Origin: a virus
Virus record (IMG/VR): IMGVR_UViG_3300036772_000283
Coordinates: 1 to 31,468 of that record
Reading direction: 5' to 3' (one strand)
Length of the DNA: 31,468 bases
Shown here: positions 21,024-27,858 of the stretch, piece after piece
Numbering within the stretch: the first letter of the stretch is position 1
How the letters are laid out: the number at the start of each line of letters is the position of its first letter
Program-made: the position numbers and the translations under genes
The notes under the pieces: model-generated
Told to the model about the DNA's origin: nothing
Databases searched by the model: none
The model's input: the letters and a program-made list of their open reading frames with translations, nothing else

Positions 21024-21617
21024 CTAGGCTTCGAGAGGAGAGGCTAGCCATTCGATTTTAGTAACACGAAAGCGACCGTTGGTGCCGCCCTTTTCGGGAC
21101 GGAAACGGCCGATCCCAACAATCATGCCGGCTGACTTCACGTGTCGTTCGAAGACTTCTTCTGTTATGATGTCGTCGGTGATCGTGAATTGAGCAGTGCC
21201 TTGCCATTTGCTCCACTCTGGAAAACGGCGCACTACGCGCTTACCAGATCCGCGCACGCCATCGGCATTGGCGTTGATTTGTTTCTTCTCGGCATCGGCT
21301 GGCGTGATTGCCTTGCCGTTGCTGATCGGAATGTCGCCCTCGCAGAAGAAGCCTGAGGCAAAGAAGTTCTTGTATGTGGCGCCGCGGCGATTTGGAACTT
21401 TCTCGCCGAGCTTGTAAGCGGTCGTGTCGATCGCCTGCTTCAGTGCCATCGCCGGGATGCAGACTTGGCCGTCTTTGTTTGTTGTAGCCTTGTCGCGCCA
21501 AGTGCGCTCGTCGAAATCGTCGTGGGATTCGCGATCGAGCTTTTCGGTGTCGTGCATCGCGCTCTGCGAATAGGGCGAGCCGGGGATGTTCTCGATCCAA
21601 ACTTTACATCTACGCAT
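21024..21617 (-). CDS. hypothetical protein, RAMP-like pattern, in minus-strand accessory pair
   Basis: 197 residues from ATG 21617 with AGGAG seven to eight bases upstream. Features: an N-terminal strand (RRCKVWIENI), IPAMALKQAIDTTAYKLGEK, then YKNFFASGFFCEGDIPI, and near the C terminus VGIGRFRPEKGGTNGRFRV, a Gly- and Arg-rich loop between two strands. This order (helix after IPA, late G-rich loop before a final strand) is reminiscent of RAMP/Cas7-like ferredoxin folds, but also of uncharacterised phage proteins, and no catalytic residues are seen. Function unknown; the fold comment is speculative. Confidence 0.65.
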   Translation of the reverse strand: MRRCKVWIENIPGSPYSQSAMHDTEKLDRESHDDFDERTWRDKATTNKDGQVCIPAMALKQAIDTTAYKLGEKVPNRRGATYKNFFASGFFCEGDIPISNGKAITPADAEKKQINANADGVRGSGKRVVRRFPEWSKWQGTAQFTITDDIITEEVFERHVKSAGMIVGIGRFRPEKGGTNGRFRVTKIEWLASPLEA

Positions 21618-21900
21618 TTATTGATCTCCTGAGATGAGCAGTGCGTCGTGTTGCGCCGAGGCGTGCAGTGCGGCGTTGCGATGAAGGGCGCTGTGATGCG
21701 GCGCGGCGTGCAGCGCGGTGGCGCGGGGTGCTGTGCGGCGGCGCGCTGTGGCGTGGAGCGCAGCGGTGTGCAGTGGGGCGTTGGGGAGCGCGGCGTGGCG
21801 CGGGGCTAAGTAGCGATGCGGTGCGTGGCGCCGTGCAGAGCCGCGTAGCGGTGCGACACGTTGCGATGCGGAGTGCTGAGCAGTGAACACGGTTCCTAAT
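21618..21900. repeat. G-rich degenerate block C
   Basis: Gap between the divergent minus gene and the portal gene. Words such as GCGGCGTGCAGCGCGGTGGCGCG, broken into GTGCAG, GCGTTG, GATGCGG and GCGCGG units, recur without exact tandem copies; C is depleted relative to G on the plus strand. The frames crossing it encode only Arg/Ala/Cys/Gly or His/Ala/Thr/Pro/Arg strings, so they are not called as genes. Confidence 0.7.
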
Positions 21901-21904
21901 ACCA

Positions 21905-21934
21905 TTACATAAGGCTGTAGAGGTCAAGCGAAAA
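21905..21934 (-). promoter_or_regulatory. candidate promoter of the minus-strand accessory pair
   Basis: Minus-strand TTTTCGCTTGACC, with TTGACC at about 21928-21923, and TGGTAT about 17 bases further. The 12-mer TTTTCGCTTGAC is repeated exactly at 28194-28183, upstream of the second minus-strand accessory block. Confidence 0.4.
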
Positions 21935-21936
21935 AC

Positions 21937-23562
21937 ATGCCCCCACCTGGCGGTAGTCGCGCAGCGATAAATGTGTCGTATGGCTGGGGCCAAGTCGGCA
22001 ATCTCTCCGGCGGTCAGGACGTCACGCAGCAGTTCGCGGATCAGTTCCAGCCGGGCTCGGCGCTTTTCGCGCCATCCTTTCCGCTGGCGCCGGTCGAGCC
22101 TGAGCGAGTTCGGCTGTGGGACTACCCGGTCGGTTACAACTACATCTACACGCCGCGCTCCTATGAGCCGGTTACATTCGCCGAATTACGCGCTCTGGCC
22201 AACGCCGAAAATCTGACGCGGATGGCGATCGAGACCCGCAAGGACCAGCTCGAGGCGGTCGAGTGGCAAATCAAGCCAATCGATGAGAAGAAGGCCGCGA
22301 GCGACGCGCCGGCTCGGATCAAGACCGTCACGCAATTCTGGCGGCATCCCGATGGAGAGCGGCCCTTTGCGGTATGGCTGCGCGAACTCCTCGAGGATGT
22401 GATGGTCATCGATGCCCCATGCCTGGAGGTATTGAAGAACCGCGACGGTTCTCTGCGAGGTCTCGATGTGGTCGACGGATCGACGATCAAATTGCTGATC
22501 GATATTACGGGACGGCGGCCGACAGCGCCGGCACCAGCATACGAGCAGATCATTCACGGTCGGCCTTGGCGTTTATTGACGAGCGATGAGTTAATTTACC
22601 GGCCGCGCAACAAGCGCCCGGGGCACATCTACGGATATTCGCCGGTCGAGCAGATCATTCTGCATGTCAATATCGCGATCCGTCGACAGATCATGCAACT
22701 GAACCATTTCACCGAGGGCAATGTGCCTGCGGGGTTCATCGGCATACCGGATCTGAACCCTGAGCAGGTTGCCAAGATCGCGCAATGGTGGAACGATCTT
22801 CTCGCGGGCAACCTCGCGGAACGCACGCGCACGCAATTCCTGCCGTATTCGGCCAAGTATCAATCGCTCAAGGAGCCGCCGCTCAAAGACGATTTCGACG
22901 AGTGGTTGGCGCGCGTGGTGATGTTTTGCTTCTCGCTGCCGCCCGATGCGTTCACCAGGCAGCGGAACCGGTCGACCTCCGAAACCGCGCGGCAGACCGC
23001 TCGCGAAGAAGGCTATGCGCCGCTGTTGGGGTGGGTCAAGCGGTTGGCCGATGAGGTCATCCAGAAGCGCATGGGACACCCGGATCTTGAATTCGCGTGG
23101 GAAGAACTGCGCGAGGTCGATCCGCAAGTGCAAGGTAAGATCGAGACCGACTATGTAAGGTTCGGGGTCAAGACACCGAACGAGGCCCGGGATGGGTTGG
23201 GGTTGGAGCCGATCAAGGGCGGCGAGAAACCGATTGTGATCGCGGGCGCGACGATCGTGCTATTGCAGGATATCGAGGCGCTGTCGGATAAGGCGGTTAA
23301 TCCGCCAGAGCCGATGGTTGGTGCGCCGATGGGTCAGAGCAATGGGGCTGGTCGGGGCGGAGCAATGCCTAGCGGACGTGGCGCAGGCGGACGCGGAGAT
23401 GCCTCGGCCGGCGATAATCGCTCCCGGCCCACAGCGAAGCCCGCTGGTGCGCAGAACGGCTCGGCGGCGGACACGCGCAAGGTGGCCCTCGAACGCGAGG
23501 CCAGGCAGCTTCTGCGGCGGAGCCGGGCTGCTCCTGTAGAGGGGGTTCTAGCGTTGCGTTGA
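21937..23562 (+). CDS. phage portal protein
   Basis: 541 residues. The core has the portal order: YNYIYTPRSYEPVTFAELRA, EWQIKPIDEK, LEDVMVIDAPCLEVLKNRDG, DGSTIKLLID, YSPVEQIILHVNIAIRRQI and DDFDEWLARVVMFCFSLPPD, followed by TARQTAREEGYAPLLGWVKR. It forms the dodecameric DNA channel at one capsid vertex and binds TerL. The C-terminal 100 residues (from about 440) are Gly/Arg/Ala-rich and disordered, ending EREARQLLRRSRA. The ribosome site (AGAGG, 14 bases before ATG) is distant. Confidence 0.9.
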   Translation: MPPPGGSRAAINVSYGWGQVGNLSGGQDVTQQFADQFQPGSALFAPSFPLAPVEPERVRLWDYPVGYNYIYTPRSYEPVTFAELRALANAENLTRMAIETRKDQLEAVEWQIKPIDEKKAASDAPARIKTVTQFWRHPDGERPFAVWLRELLEDVMVIDAPCLEVLKNRDGSLRGLDVVDGSTIKLLIDITGRRPTAPAPAYEQIIHGRPWRLLTSDELIYRPRNKRPGHIYGYSPVEQIILHVNIAIRRQIMQLNHFTEGNVPAGFIGIPDLNPEQVAKIAQWWNDLLAGNLAERTRTQFLPYSAKYQSLKEPPLKDDFDEWLARVVMFCFSLPPDAFTRQRNRSTSETARQTAREEGYAPLLGWVKRLADEVIQKRMGHPDLEFAWEELREVDPQVQGKIETDYVRFGVKTPNEARDGLGLEPIKGGEKPIVIAGATIVLLQDIEALSDKAVNPPEPMVGAPMGQSNGAGRGGAMPSGRGAGGRGDASAGDNRSRPTAKPAGAQNGSAADTRKVALEREARQLLRRSRAAPVEGVLALR

Positions 23563-23583
23563 TGCGCGCCACTGTGCTATAAG
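23554..23583 (+). promoter_or_regulatory. candidate promoter of the PLP enzyme-methyltransferase pair
   Basis: TTGCGT at 23554-23559, an 18-base spacer and TATAAG at 23578-23583, seven bases before the ATG of the PLP enzyme. It overlaps the end of the portal gene, so the pair may have its own transcription; a very short or leaderless transcript would result. Confidence 0.4.
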
Positions 23584-23589
23584 ACGGCA

Positions 23590-24348
23590 ATGCAGCCGGA
23601 TGAATTGACTCCCATCGAGCAGCACGGGAATGTCTGGCTAAAGCGGGACGATCTATTCGAGTATAACGGCTGTGCTGGCGGCAAGGTCAGAACCTGTCTG
23701 ATGCTCGCCATGAAAGCCAAGGAACGAGGCATCGAAGGGCTGACAACCGCGGTCTCGCGCGATTCTCCGCAGGGCAAGATAGTGGCCACAGTAGCTCGCT
23801 CATTGGGCATGAGAGCGCGCTGCCATATCCCAAAAGTCAAGGTGCTGTGGGACAAGATAGCAAAAGCGCAAGAGCTTGGCGCAGAGCTGATCCCCCATCA
23901 GCCGTGCTACAATACCGCTCTGCGGGCGTGGTCTAAACAAGACGCGGACAGGCTCAAGTGGTTTGACATTCCATTCGGAATGGAGAGCGAGGAGGCGATA
24001 AGCCAGAACGCCAATCAAGTTAGAAACGTCCCGCGATCTGTCAGTCGCATCGTTATTCCCGTCGGATCTGGCATCACCGCAGCTGGCGTGCTTCATGGAT
24101 TGCAGCGGTTTAGCGTGGATGTTCCGGTGCTTGGCGTCGCGGTTGGCGCCAATAGAGAAAAGACACTGGATAAATGGGCGCCACTGTTTGGTTGGCGTCG
24201 TATGATGACATTAATACATGCACCGGAAGATTACCATGATCCGGTAGACGTGTCGATTGGGGGCATAAAACTGGATGAGATTTACGAAGCTAAGGCCGCG
24301 CGTTACTTGCGTCCGAACGACTTGCTTTGGATAGTGGGGACGCGCTGA
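23590..24348 (+). CDS. PLP-dependent enzyme, fold type II (ACC deaminase/D-cysteine desulfhydrase-like)
   Basis: 252 residues. WLKRDDLFEYNGCAGGKVRT (16-35) matches the conserved KRDDL...GGNKVRK segment of this family, placing the Schiff-base lysine at K32. SRDSPQGKIVATVARSLGMR occupies the usual substrate-carboxylate loop (normally SNHxxA), and IVIPVGSGITAAGVLHG is the phosphate-binding glycine loop. The protein is about 70-80 residues shorter than the bacterial enzymes and lacks the SNH triad, so the substrate is probably different. TGATG couples it to a DNA methyltransferase-like gene: a role in base hypermodification is the most interesting reading, but unproven. Confidence 0.75.
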   Translation: MQPDELTPIEQHGNVWLKRDDLFEYNGCAGGKVRTCLMLAMKAKERGIEGLTTAVSRDSPQGKIVATVARSLGMRARCHIPKVKVLWDKIAKAQELGAELIPHQPCYNTALRAWSKQDADRLKWFDIPFGMESEEAISQNANQVRNVPRSVSRIVIPVGSGITAAGVLHGLQRFSVDVPVLGVAVGANREKTLDKWAPLFGWRRMMTLIHAPEDYHDPVDVSIGGIKLDEIYEAKAARYLRPNDLLWIVGTR

Positions 24349-25328
24349 TGCCTCTGCCCGATCGGCGCGACCAACGCGCTCGCCCGTCTCGGAAGACTAC
24401 CGGCAAACTGTCGGAACTGTTCGGCATCCCGCCGTTTTCATTTTTCGATAGCCGGTCTCTTTGGTGGCAGAGCCGCAAGGCACAATGGTTCGCTACCGGG
24501 ATTAAAGGGGAGAATGGCCGCGGGGAGAATGGCCGCGCTGCGCCTGGCGGTGCTGGCAAGACCAGCGTGCTGTACCAGATCGATGCCTATTCCGATGACG
24601 GTATTATCACATCGGGTTTCGATCCTGTTCTCAGTGAGATAGTTTATCGTTGGTTTAGTCCTCCAGGAGGCTTGATCCTTGATCCGTTCTCTGGCGGCTC
24701 AACCCGCGGCATAGTGGCGAGCAAATGCGGTCGTGATTATGTGGGAATTGATCTCCGGCCGGAACAAATTCAGGCTAATCGCGAGCAGGCAGAGCGCATC
24801 TGTGACGAGCCGATGCCGAAATGGCTGGTTGGGGATAGCTCGAGGCTGGCTGATATTGTAGGCTCGATCGAGGCTGACTTTATCTTCACTTCTCCGCCAT
24901 ACGCAGGGCTTGAGCGCTATAGTGATGATGGGCGCGATCTATCGACGATGGACTATGAGACGTTTATAGTCGCCTATCGCGAGATCATCGCCAACGTGCT
25001 TTCGTTGTTGAAGCCGAACCGGTTTGCCTGTTTCATCGTCGGCGACAAGCGAGCAAAGGACGGGAATTACATCGGCCTGCCGTGGCGGACTGTAGAGGCG
25101 TTTGAGACGTTCGGCAGCAGGTTATACAACGAGGCAGTATTGATAACGCCGCCGGGATCTGTGCCGATCCGTATGCGTAAGCAGTTTGAGATGAGTCGGA
25201 AGTTCGGCAAGACGCACCAGAACGTGCTGGTTTTCGTCAAGGGCGATCCTCGCGAGGCTGCCTTGGCCATCGGCGCGCCGGAATTTCACCTGCCCAGCAT
25301 GGAGGATGATTTATTCTCGACTGCGTAA
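24348..25328 (+). CDS. DNA methyltransferase-like modification protein
   Basis: 326 residues from ATG 24348. An N-terminal region (LSELFGIPPFSFFDSRSLWW, QSRKAQWFATGIK) precedes SAM motif I LILDPFSGGSTRGI and VGIDLRPEQIQANREQA; the catalytic motif is FIFTSPPYAGLERYSDDGRD, and the end VPIRMRKQFEMSRKFGKTHQ, NVLVFVKGD is typical of a phage family of N4/N6 enzymes usually annotated as DNA modification methylase. Order I before IV is the alpha/gamma type, unlike the methyltransferase at 13162. A 15-base perfect tandem repeat (24507-24536) gives GENGRGENGR. Translationally coupled to the PLP enzyme. Confidence 0.8.
   Translation: MPLPDRRDQRARPSRKTTGKLSELFGIPPFSFFDSRSLWWQSRKAQWFATGIKGENGRGENGRAAPGGAGKTSVLYQIDAYSDDGIITSGFDPVLSEIVYRWFSPPGGLILDPFSGGSTRGIVASKCGRDYVGIDLRPEQIQANREQAERICDEPMPKWLVGDSSRLADIVGSIEADFIFTSPPYAGLERYSDDGRDLSTMDYETFIVAYREIIANVLSLLKPNRFACFIVGDKRAKDGNYIGLPWRTVEAFETFGSRLYNEAVLITPPGSVPIRMRKQFEMSRKFGKTHQNVLVFVKGDPREAALAIGAPEFHLPSMEDDLFSTA
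24507..24536. repeat. 15-base tandem repeat inside the methyltransferase gene
   Basis: GGGGAGAATGGCCGC occurs twice head to tail, preserving the frame and adding five residues (GENGR twice). It looks like a recent slippage event. Confidence 0.9.
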
Positions 25329-25457
25329 GCCAAGCACTTGCATCTCCGCAGCAATGATCTCGAAAATTTCTGTCTCGTGCATCGGTTCGCCGCGCTCCGT
25401 CAGTAAGGAGATCATGCGCGCCTTGATCCATCTTTGCAGTACGTCCTCGTGATCCAT
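25311..25457 (-). CDS. hypothetical small helical protein
   Basis: 48 residues from ATG 25457 with AGAGGAG six bases upstream, one of the best ribosome sites in the window; a longer frame up to 25631 runs through the MuF gene on the other strand and is rejected. MDHEDVLQRWIKARMISLLT then ETEIFEIIAAEMQVLGL forms two amphipathic helices. The 3' end overlaps the methyltransferase end by 18 bases, convergently. No family recognised. Confidence 0.55.
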   Translation of the reverse strand: MDHEDVLQRWIKARMISLLTERGEPMHETEIFEIIAAEMQVLGLRSRE

Positions 25458-25473
25458 AGGATACTCCTCTATC

Positions 25474-26007
25474 ATGAGAGCTCGGTTACGCAGTGCGCCC
25501 GGGCGCAACGTAGCGAAGATGCAAGCCGCCGAGCAGCGGTTGACAGAGAGGCTCGCCAGCTTCTTCGCCGCGACCGCGCAAGACGTATCGAGACAGATCT
25601 CCGTACACTTGGGGCATAACCTAGTCGGCAAGGGAAGCGATCACGCTAGTCCGGACCTCCACGTAAAGCCGGAGAACGCGATCCCGATTGACCTCCCTTC
25701 GGTCGACGTCGTCACTCAGGCGAATGTCCAGCATGTCAGCTGGGAGTTGGTGCGCGAAGGTCAGACGCAAACTACGCGGCGAAAGATCGCCATCGCCGAC
25801 CTGATCGCAACGCAGAAAGTGGTCGACCGTGAGCGTCTCGTGAAGCACATGGAGCAGCTGCGCGAGACCGGAGAACTCGACGAGAAATGGCCCCCCCTGG
25901 TATTGCGGTGGGATGGCGATTTTTTCTTGCTCTCCGGGCATCACGGCACGGTTGCGGCCAAAAGCCTCGGGTGGACCGAGATTCCGGCCGATGTTATGAT
26001 GGCCTGA
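25474..26007 (+). CDS. MuF-like N terminus fused to a ParB-like domain
   Basis: 177 residues. Residues 1-45 (AKMQAAEQRLTERLASFFAA, then TAQDVSRQIS) look like the N-terminal helix of SPP1 gp7/Mu F minor head proteins. A ParB/Srx-like domain follows from about 95 to 177: IAIADLIATQKVVDRERLVK and PPLVLRWDGDFFLLSGHHGT with AAKSLGWTEIPADV; the usual DGHHR is SGHHG here. The MuF core domain itself is absent and appears 2.2 kb downstream (28295). MuF-ParB fusions are known among phage polyvalent proteins. The gene stops at TGATCA, shared with the convergent minus gene. Confidence 0.65.
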   Translation: MRARLRSAPGRNVAKMQAAEQRLTERLASFFAATAQDVSRQISVHLGHNLVGKGSDHASPDLHVKPENAIPIDLPSVDVVTQANVQHVSWELVREGQTQTTRRKIAIADLIATQKVVDRERLVKHMEQLRETGELDEKWPPLVLRWDGDFFLLSGHHGTVAAKSLGWTEIPADVMMA

Positions 26008-26520
26008 TCATTTCACCGAGAATGGCGGATGCCAGCCGTGATCGGTGGTGTCGATCTTGTCCGGGAAAGCCACGTCCTGCTGGAAGCTATAGTTCGGGCC
26101 ATAAGAGGCGCAGGCTCCGGCCGCGGTCGGGTTGGGTGGACCTCCGATCGACCATGAGCTGATGCTGACGACCGCGTGGTTTGCTTCTGGGCCCCAGAGG
26201 GTGACGCCGTCAAACCAGGCGATCGGCGGCAATTCGCCCTTGTAGCTGACGTAAGCTTGACCCGTGCATGTGCTGTTGGCATAAAAGAACATCGTGTTAT
26301 TTTGTAGTCCGTTAGTATCGGCGAATATCAGATACCACTTGCCGCCGATCGGGCGCATCAGGGTTTCGTAAGAATTAGCGATACCGATTATCGTGTCGTG
26401 ACTGTCGTAGATACAGGGCCCCATTTCGCAGGCGAACATGAGGTTTTGCGGCTGTGCGTTAGCCGTACCGAGAGTGGCGATGAACGCGACGGGAGCGAGA
26501 AGCGTTAACCTATTGCTCAT
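26008..26520 (-). CDS. hypothetical secreted protein
   Basis: 170 residues from ATG 26520 with GGAG eight bases upstream. Residues 1-22 (RLTLLAPVAFIATLGTANAQ) are a typical signal peptide cleaved after ANA. The mature part has four Cys (MFACEMGPCIYD, NSTCTG and GACASY) that could form disulfides and repeats of short beta strands (KWYLIFADTNG and TMFFYANST). Probably a periplasmic or secreted accessory protein; no family recognised. It is the last gene of the minus-strand block. Confidence 0.65.
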   Translation of the reverse strand: MSNRLTLLAPVAFIATLGTANAQPQNLMFACEMGPCIYDSHDTIIGIANSYETLMRPIGGKWYLIFADTNGLQNNTMFFYANSTCTGQAYVSYKGELPPIAWFDGVTLWGPEANHAVVSISSWSIGGPPNPTAAGACASYGPNYSFQQDVAFPDKIDTTDHGWHPPFSVK

Positions 26521-26550
26521 GGCGAAACTCCAGTTTTCGCTGTGGGTATC

Positions 26551-26585
26551 GGAGCGGGGGTGTTCGGCACAAACGCCCTCGCTCC
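26551..26585 (-). other. strong hairpin between minus-strand genes
   Basis: GGAGCG (26551-26556) pairs with CGCTCC (26580-26585), and the inner GGGTGTT/AACGCCC extends the stem across one or two mismatches. There is no U-run, so it may be an attenuator, RNA-stability element or weak terminator upstream of the secreted-protein gene. Confidence 0.45.
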
Positions 26586-26647
26586 ACCATTTAGTAGCGT
26601 GAGAAACGATCGGTGTATGAGCTAGTTCACATTCGGGTCACCTTTTT

Positions 26648-26986
26648 TCAATACCAGTCGCTTTGTGACGTTACGATCAAGCGGCCACCGTGATCTTCTA
26701 TCAAAAAGCTGTAGCGATTGTTGCAAAGGACGGTGATCCCCTTGTGAGACCAATGAAAAATCGCAGGCTCGATGAGATGGACCCCGTCGCAGTCGTAGCC
26801 GGCCGATCTGATCACTGAAATCATCGCCTTGGCCCACTCCGGAGGCGGCGGCGGCGGCGGAGCCAGTTTGGGCTGCTCCGGCAGATACCCACTCGCAATG
26901 AGCAGGGCGGCTAACCCGGCGAGCGCGATCAGTCCGCGCTTAACCGAGAGGGAATGCGGGGTGTTGCGCACCGAATGAGCCATCAT
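26648..26986 (-). CDS. hypothetical membrane-anchored protein
   Basis: 112 residues (start at 26986 or at 26983). A hydrophobic helix at about 18-34 (GLIALAGLAALLIASGYLPE) is followed by a run of seven prolines (APPPPPPPEW) and a globular part of about 60 residues (AMISVIRSAGYDCDGVHLIE, GITVLCNNRYSFLIEDHG). The domain after the proline spacer is probably periplasmic. No family recognised. Confidence 0.6.
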   Translation of the reverse strand: MMAHSVRNTPHSLSVKRGLIALAGLAALLIASGYLPEQPKLAPPPPPPPEWAKAMISVIRSAGYDCDGVHLIEPAIFHWSHKGITVLCNNRYSFLIEDHGGRLIVTSQSDWY

Positions 26987-26988
26987 GT

Positions 26989-27192
26989 TTAGACCTTCCT
27001 GGCAATCCGGCGGTGGTCTCGCACGACGCGGTCGAGCTCACCTAAGATATCGGGGGGTGGATCCTGTGGCTCATTGCGCCGCGGTGGCGGCAGCATGTGA
27101 ATATGAAGATGAAGGTGCGTCTCGCTCTTCGGCGCGCGCTGCAGGTGCCGGAACGCGACCAGAATGAGCAAAAACCCGATGGCCGCCAACAT
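26989..27192 (-). CDS. hypothetical single-pass membrane protein
   Basis: 67 residues from ATG 27192 with GGAG eight bases upstream; longer frames are not supported. MLAAIGFLLILVAFRHLQRA is an N-terminal anchor, followed by a His-rich THLHLHIHML, a PPP stretch and a charged helix ILGELDRVVRDHRRIARKV. The histidine string could bind metal. Ends two bases before the next gene. Confidence 0.5.
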   Translation of the reverse strand: MLAAIGFLLILVAFRHLQRAPKSETHLHLHIHMLPPPRRNEPQDPPPDILGELDRVVRDHRRIARKV

Positions 27193-27386
27193 TTGGTGCG
27201 CTCCGTGGTTGAAAAGCGGGTGCCGGAGCGGCCGAGCAGCCCCGGCGGTGGGGAATGTCCTGTTTGCCGGCCGCGCCCTGATGGAAGGCAATGGCCGCCG
27301 ACGGTCGGGGTTTTCTTGAACCGCGGCACTCGCCGACTAATCCGCGTCTGGCAATCCGCCTCAGGCGGCCCCGCCAGCTGGGTTTG
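27193..27386. other. gene-free gap inside the minus-strand block
   Basis: No supported gene in 194 bases. It contains a perfect 6-bp palindrome CCGCCT-C-AGGCGG (27356-27368) followed by CCCCGCC, which could form a hairpin on either strand, and a minus-strand TTGACA (TATTGACAAACC) without a good -10. Confidence 0.4.
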
Positions 27387-27593
27387 TCAATATGCTTTTT
27401 GCATGTTTCGTTGAAAAAGCAACCATCTGCCGGCGGCTTTACGCGTAGCGAAAGTCTCGCCGTTCTCTTGCATATCGACGGCGCTCCAGCGCGACCCGTC
27501 CGGGCTGTACTTCATGACGAAGCCAAGGCTCCGCATGCTGCCGTCCAGATAGGCGAGCACCTCGTAGCCCTCGCCGTGTTTCCGATACATCAT
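27387..27593 (-). CDS. hypothetical small protein
   Basis: 68 residues from ATG 27593 (or 27590), which overlaps the stop of a 20-residue ORF (ATGATG). A longer start (27674) would run through that ORF and is not preferred. MMYRKHGEGYEVLAYLDGSM, SLGFVMKYSPDGSRWSAVDM, then TFATRKAAGRWLLFQ: a compact beta-alpha protein with KAAGRWLL helix. No family recognised. Confidence 0.5.
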   Translation of the reverse strand: MMYRKHGEGYEVLAYLDGSMRSLGFVMKYSPDGSRWSAVDMQENGETFATRKAAGRWLLFQRNMQKAY

Positions 27594-27652
27594 TCGAGCC
27601 ATAGCCAGATTCGGGCTACGGCAAACGGTAAGGTGAAAAATACGTCGGTCAT
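27590..27652 (-). CDS. 20-residue micro-ORF, hydrophobic
   Basis: ATG 27652 overlaps the stop of the upstream gene (ATGA) and has the AGGAAAG ribosome site; the frame MTDVFFTLPFAVARIWLWLE is short, aromatic and hydrophobic. Its stop overlaps the next start. It may be a membrane micropeptide or a coupling element created by the duplicated junction described in the findings. Confidence 0.4.
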   Translation of the reverse strand: MTDVFFTLPFAVARIWLWLE

Positions 27653-27858
27653 TTTGCTTTCCTCGCCCACGCATGCTTCATGACGCGTTTGATGAGGCTG
27701 ATGAGGATCGGTTTCCGCTCAAGATGAGCAAGTGCTTTTCGCGAGTCGCTCTTTATTGCCGCGAAGTCTTCTGGAGACATCTGCGGGCTGAGTATTCCCG
27801 GCTGGCTGAGTATTCCCGGCTGGCTTAGTGGACCTTGGGGGTCTTTAGGCATGGTCAT
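27649..27858 (-). CDS. hypothetical small protein with internal repeat
   Basis: 69 residues, ATGA overlap at both ends. The N-terminal half contains LSQPGI twice and then LSP, encoded by an 18-base tandem repeat (27786-27821). The C-terminal half is a basic helix ending RKPILISLIKRVMKHAWARK; the final RKAK also ends the upstream gene. No family recognised. Confidence 0.5.
   Translation of the reverse strand: MTMPKDPQGPLSQPGILSQPGILSPQMSPEDFAAIKSDSRKALAHLERKPILISLIKRVMKHAWARKAK

Noticed and set aside
21641-21886. Plus and minus reading frames through G-rich block C
   Set aside because: They consist only of Arg, Ala, Cys, Gly, Val or of His, Ala, Thr, Pro, Arg strings imposed by base composition, with no ribosome site.
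22591-23133. 180-residue minus-strand frame under the portal gene
   Set aside because: It mirrors the portal gene, which has clear family motifs; the antisense translation has no motif and no ribosome site.
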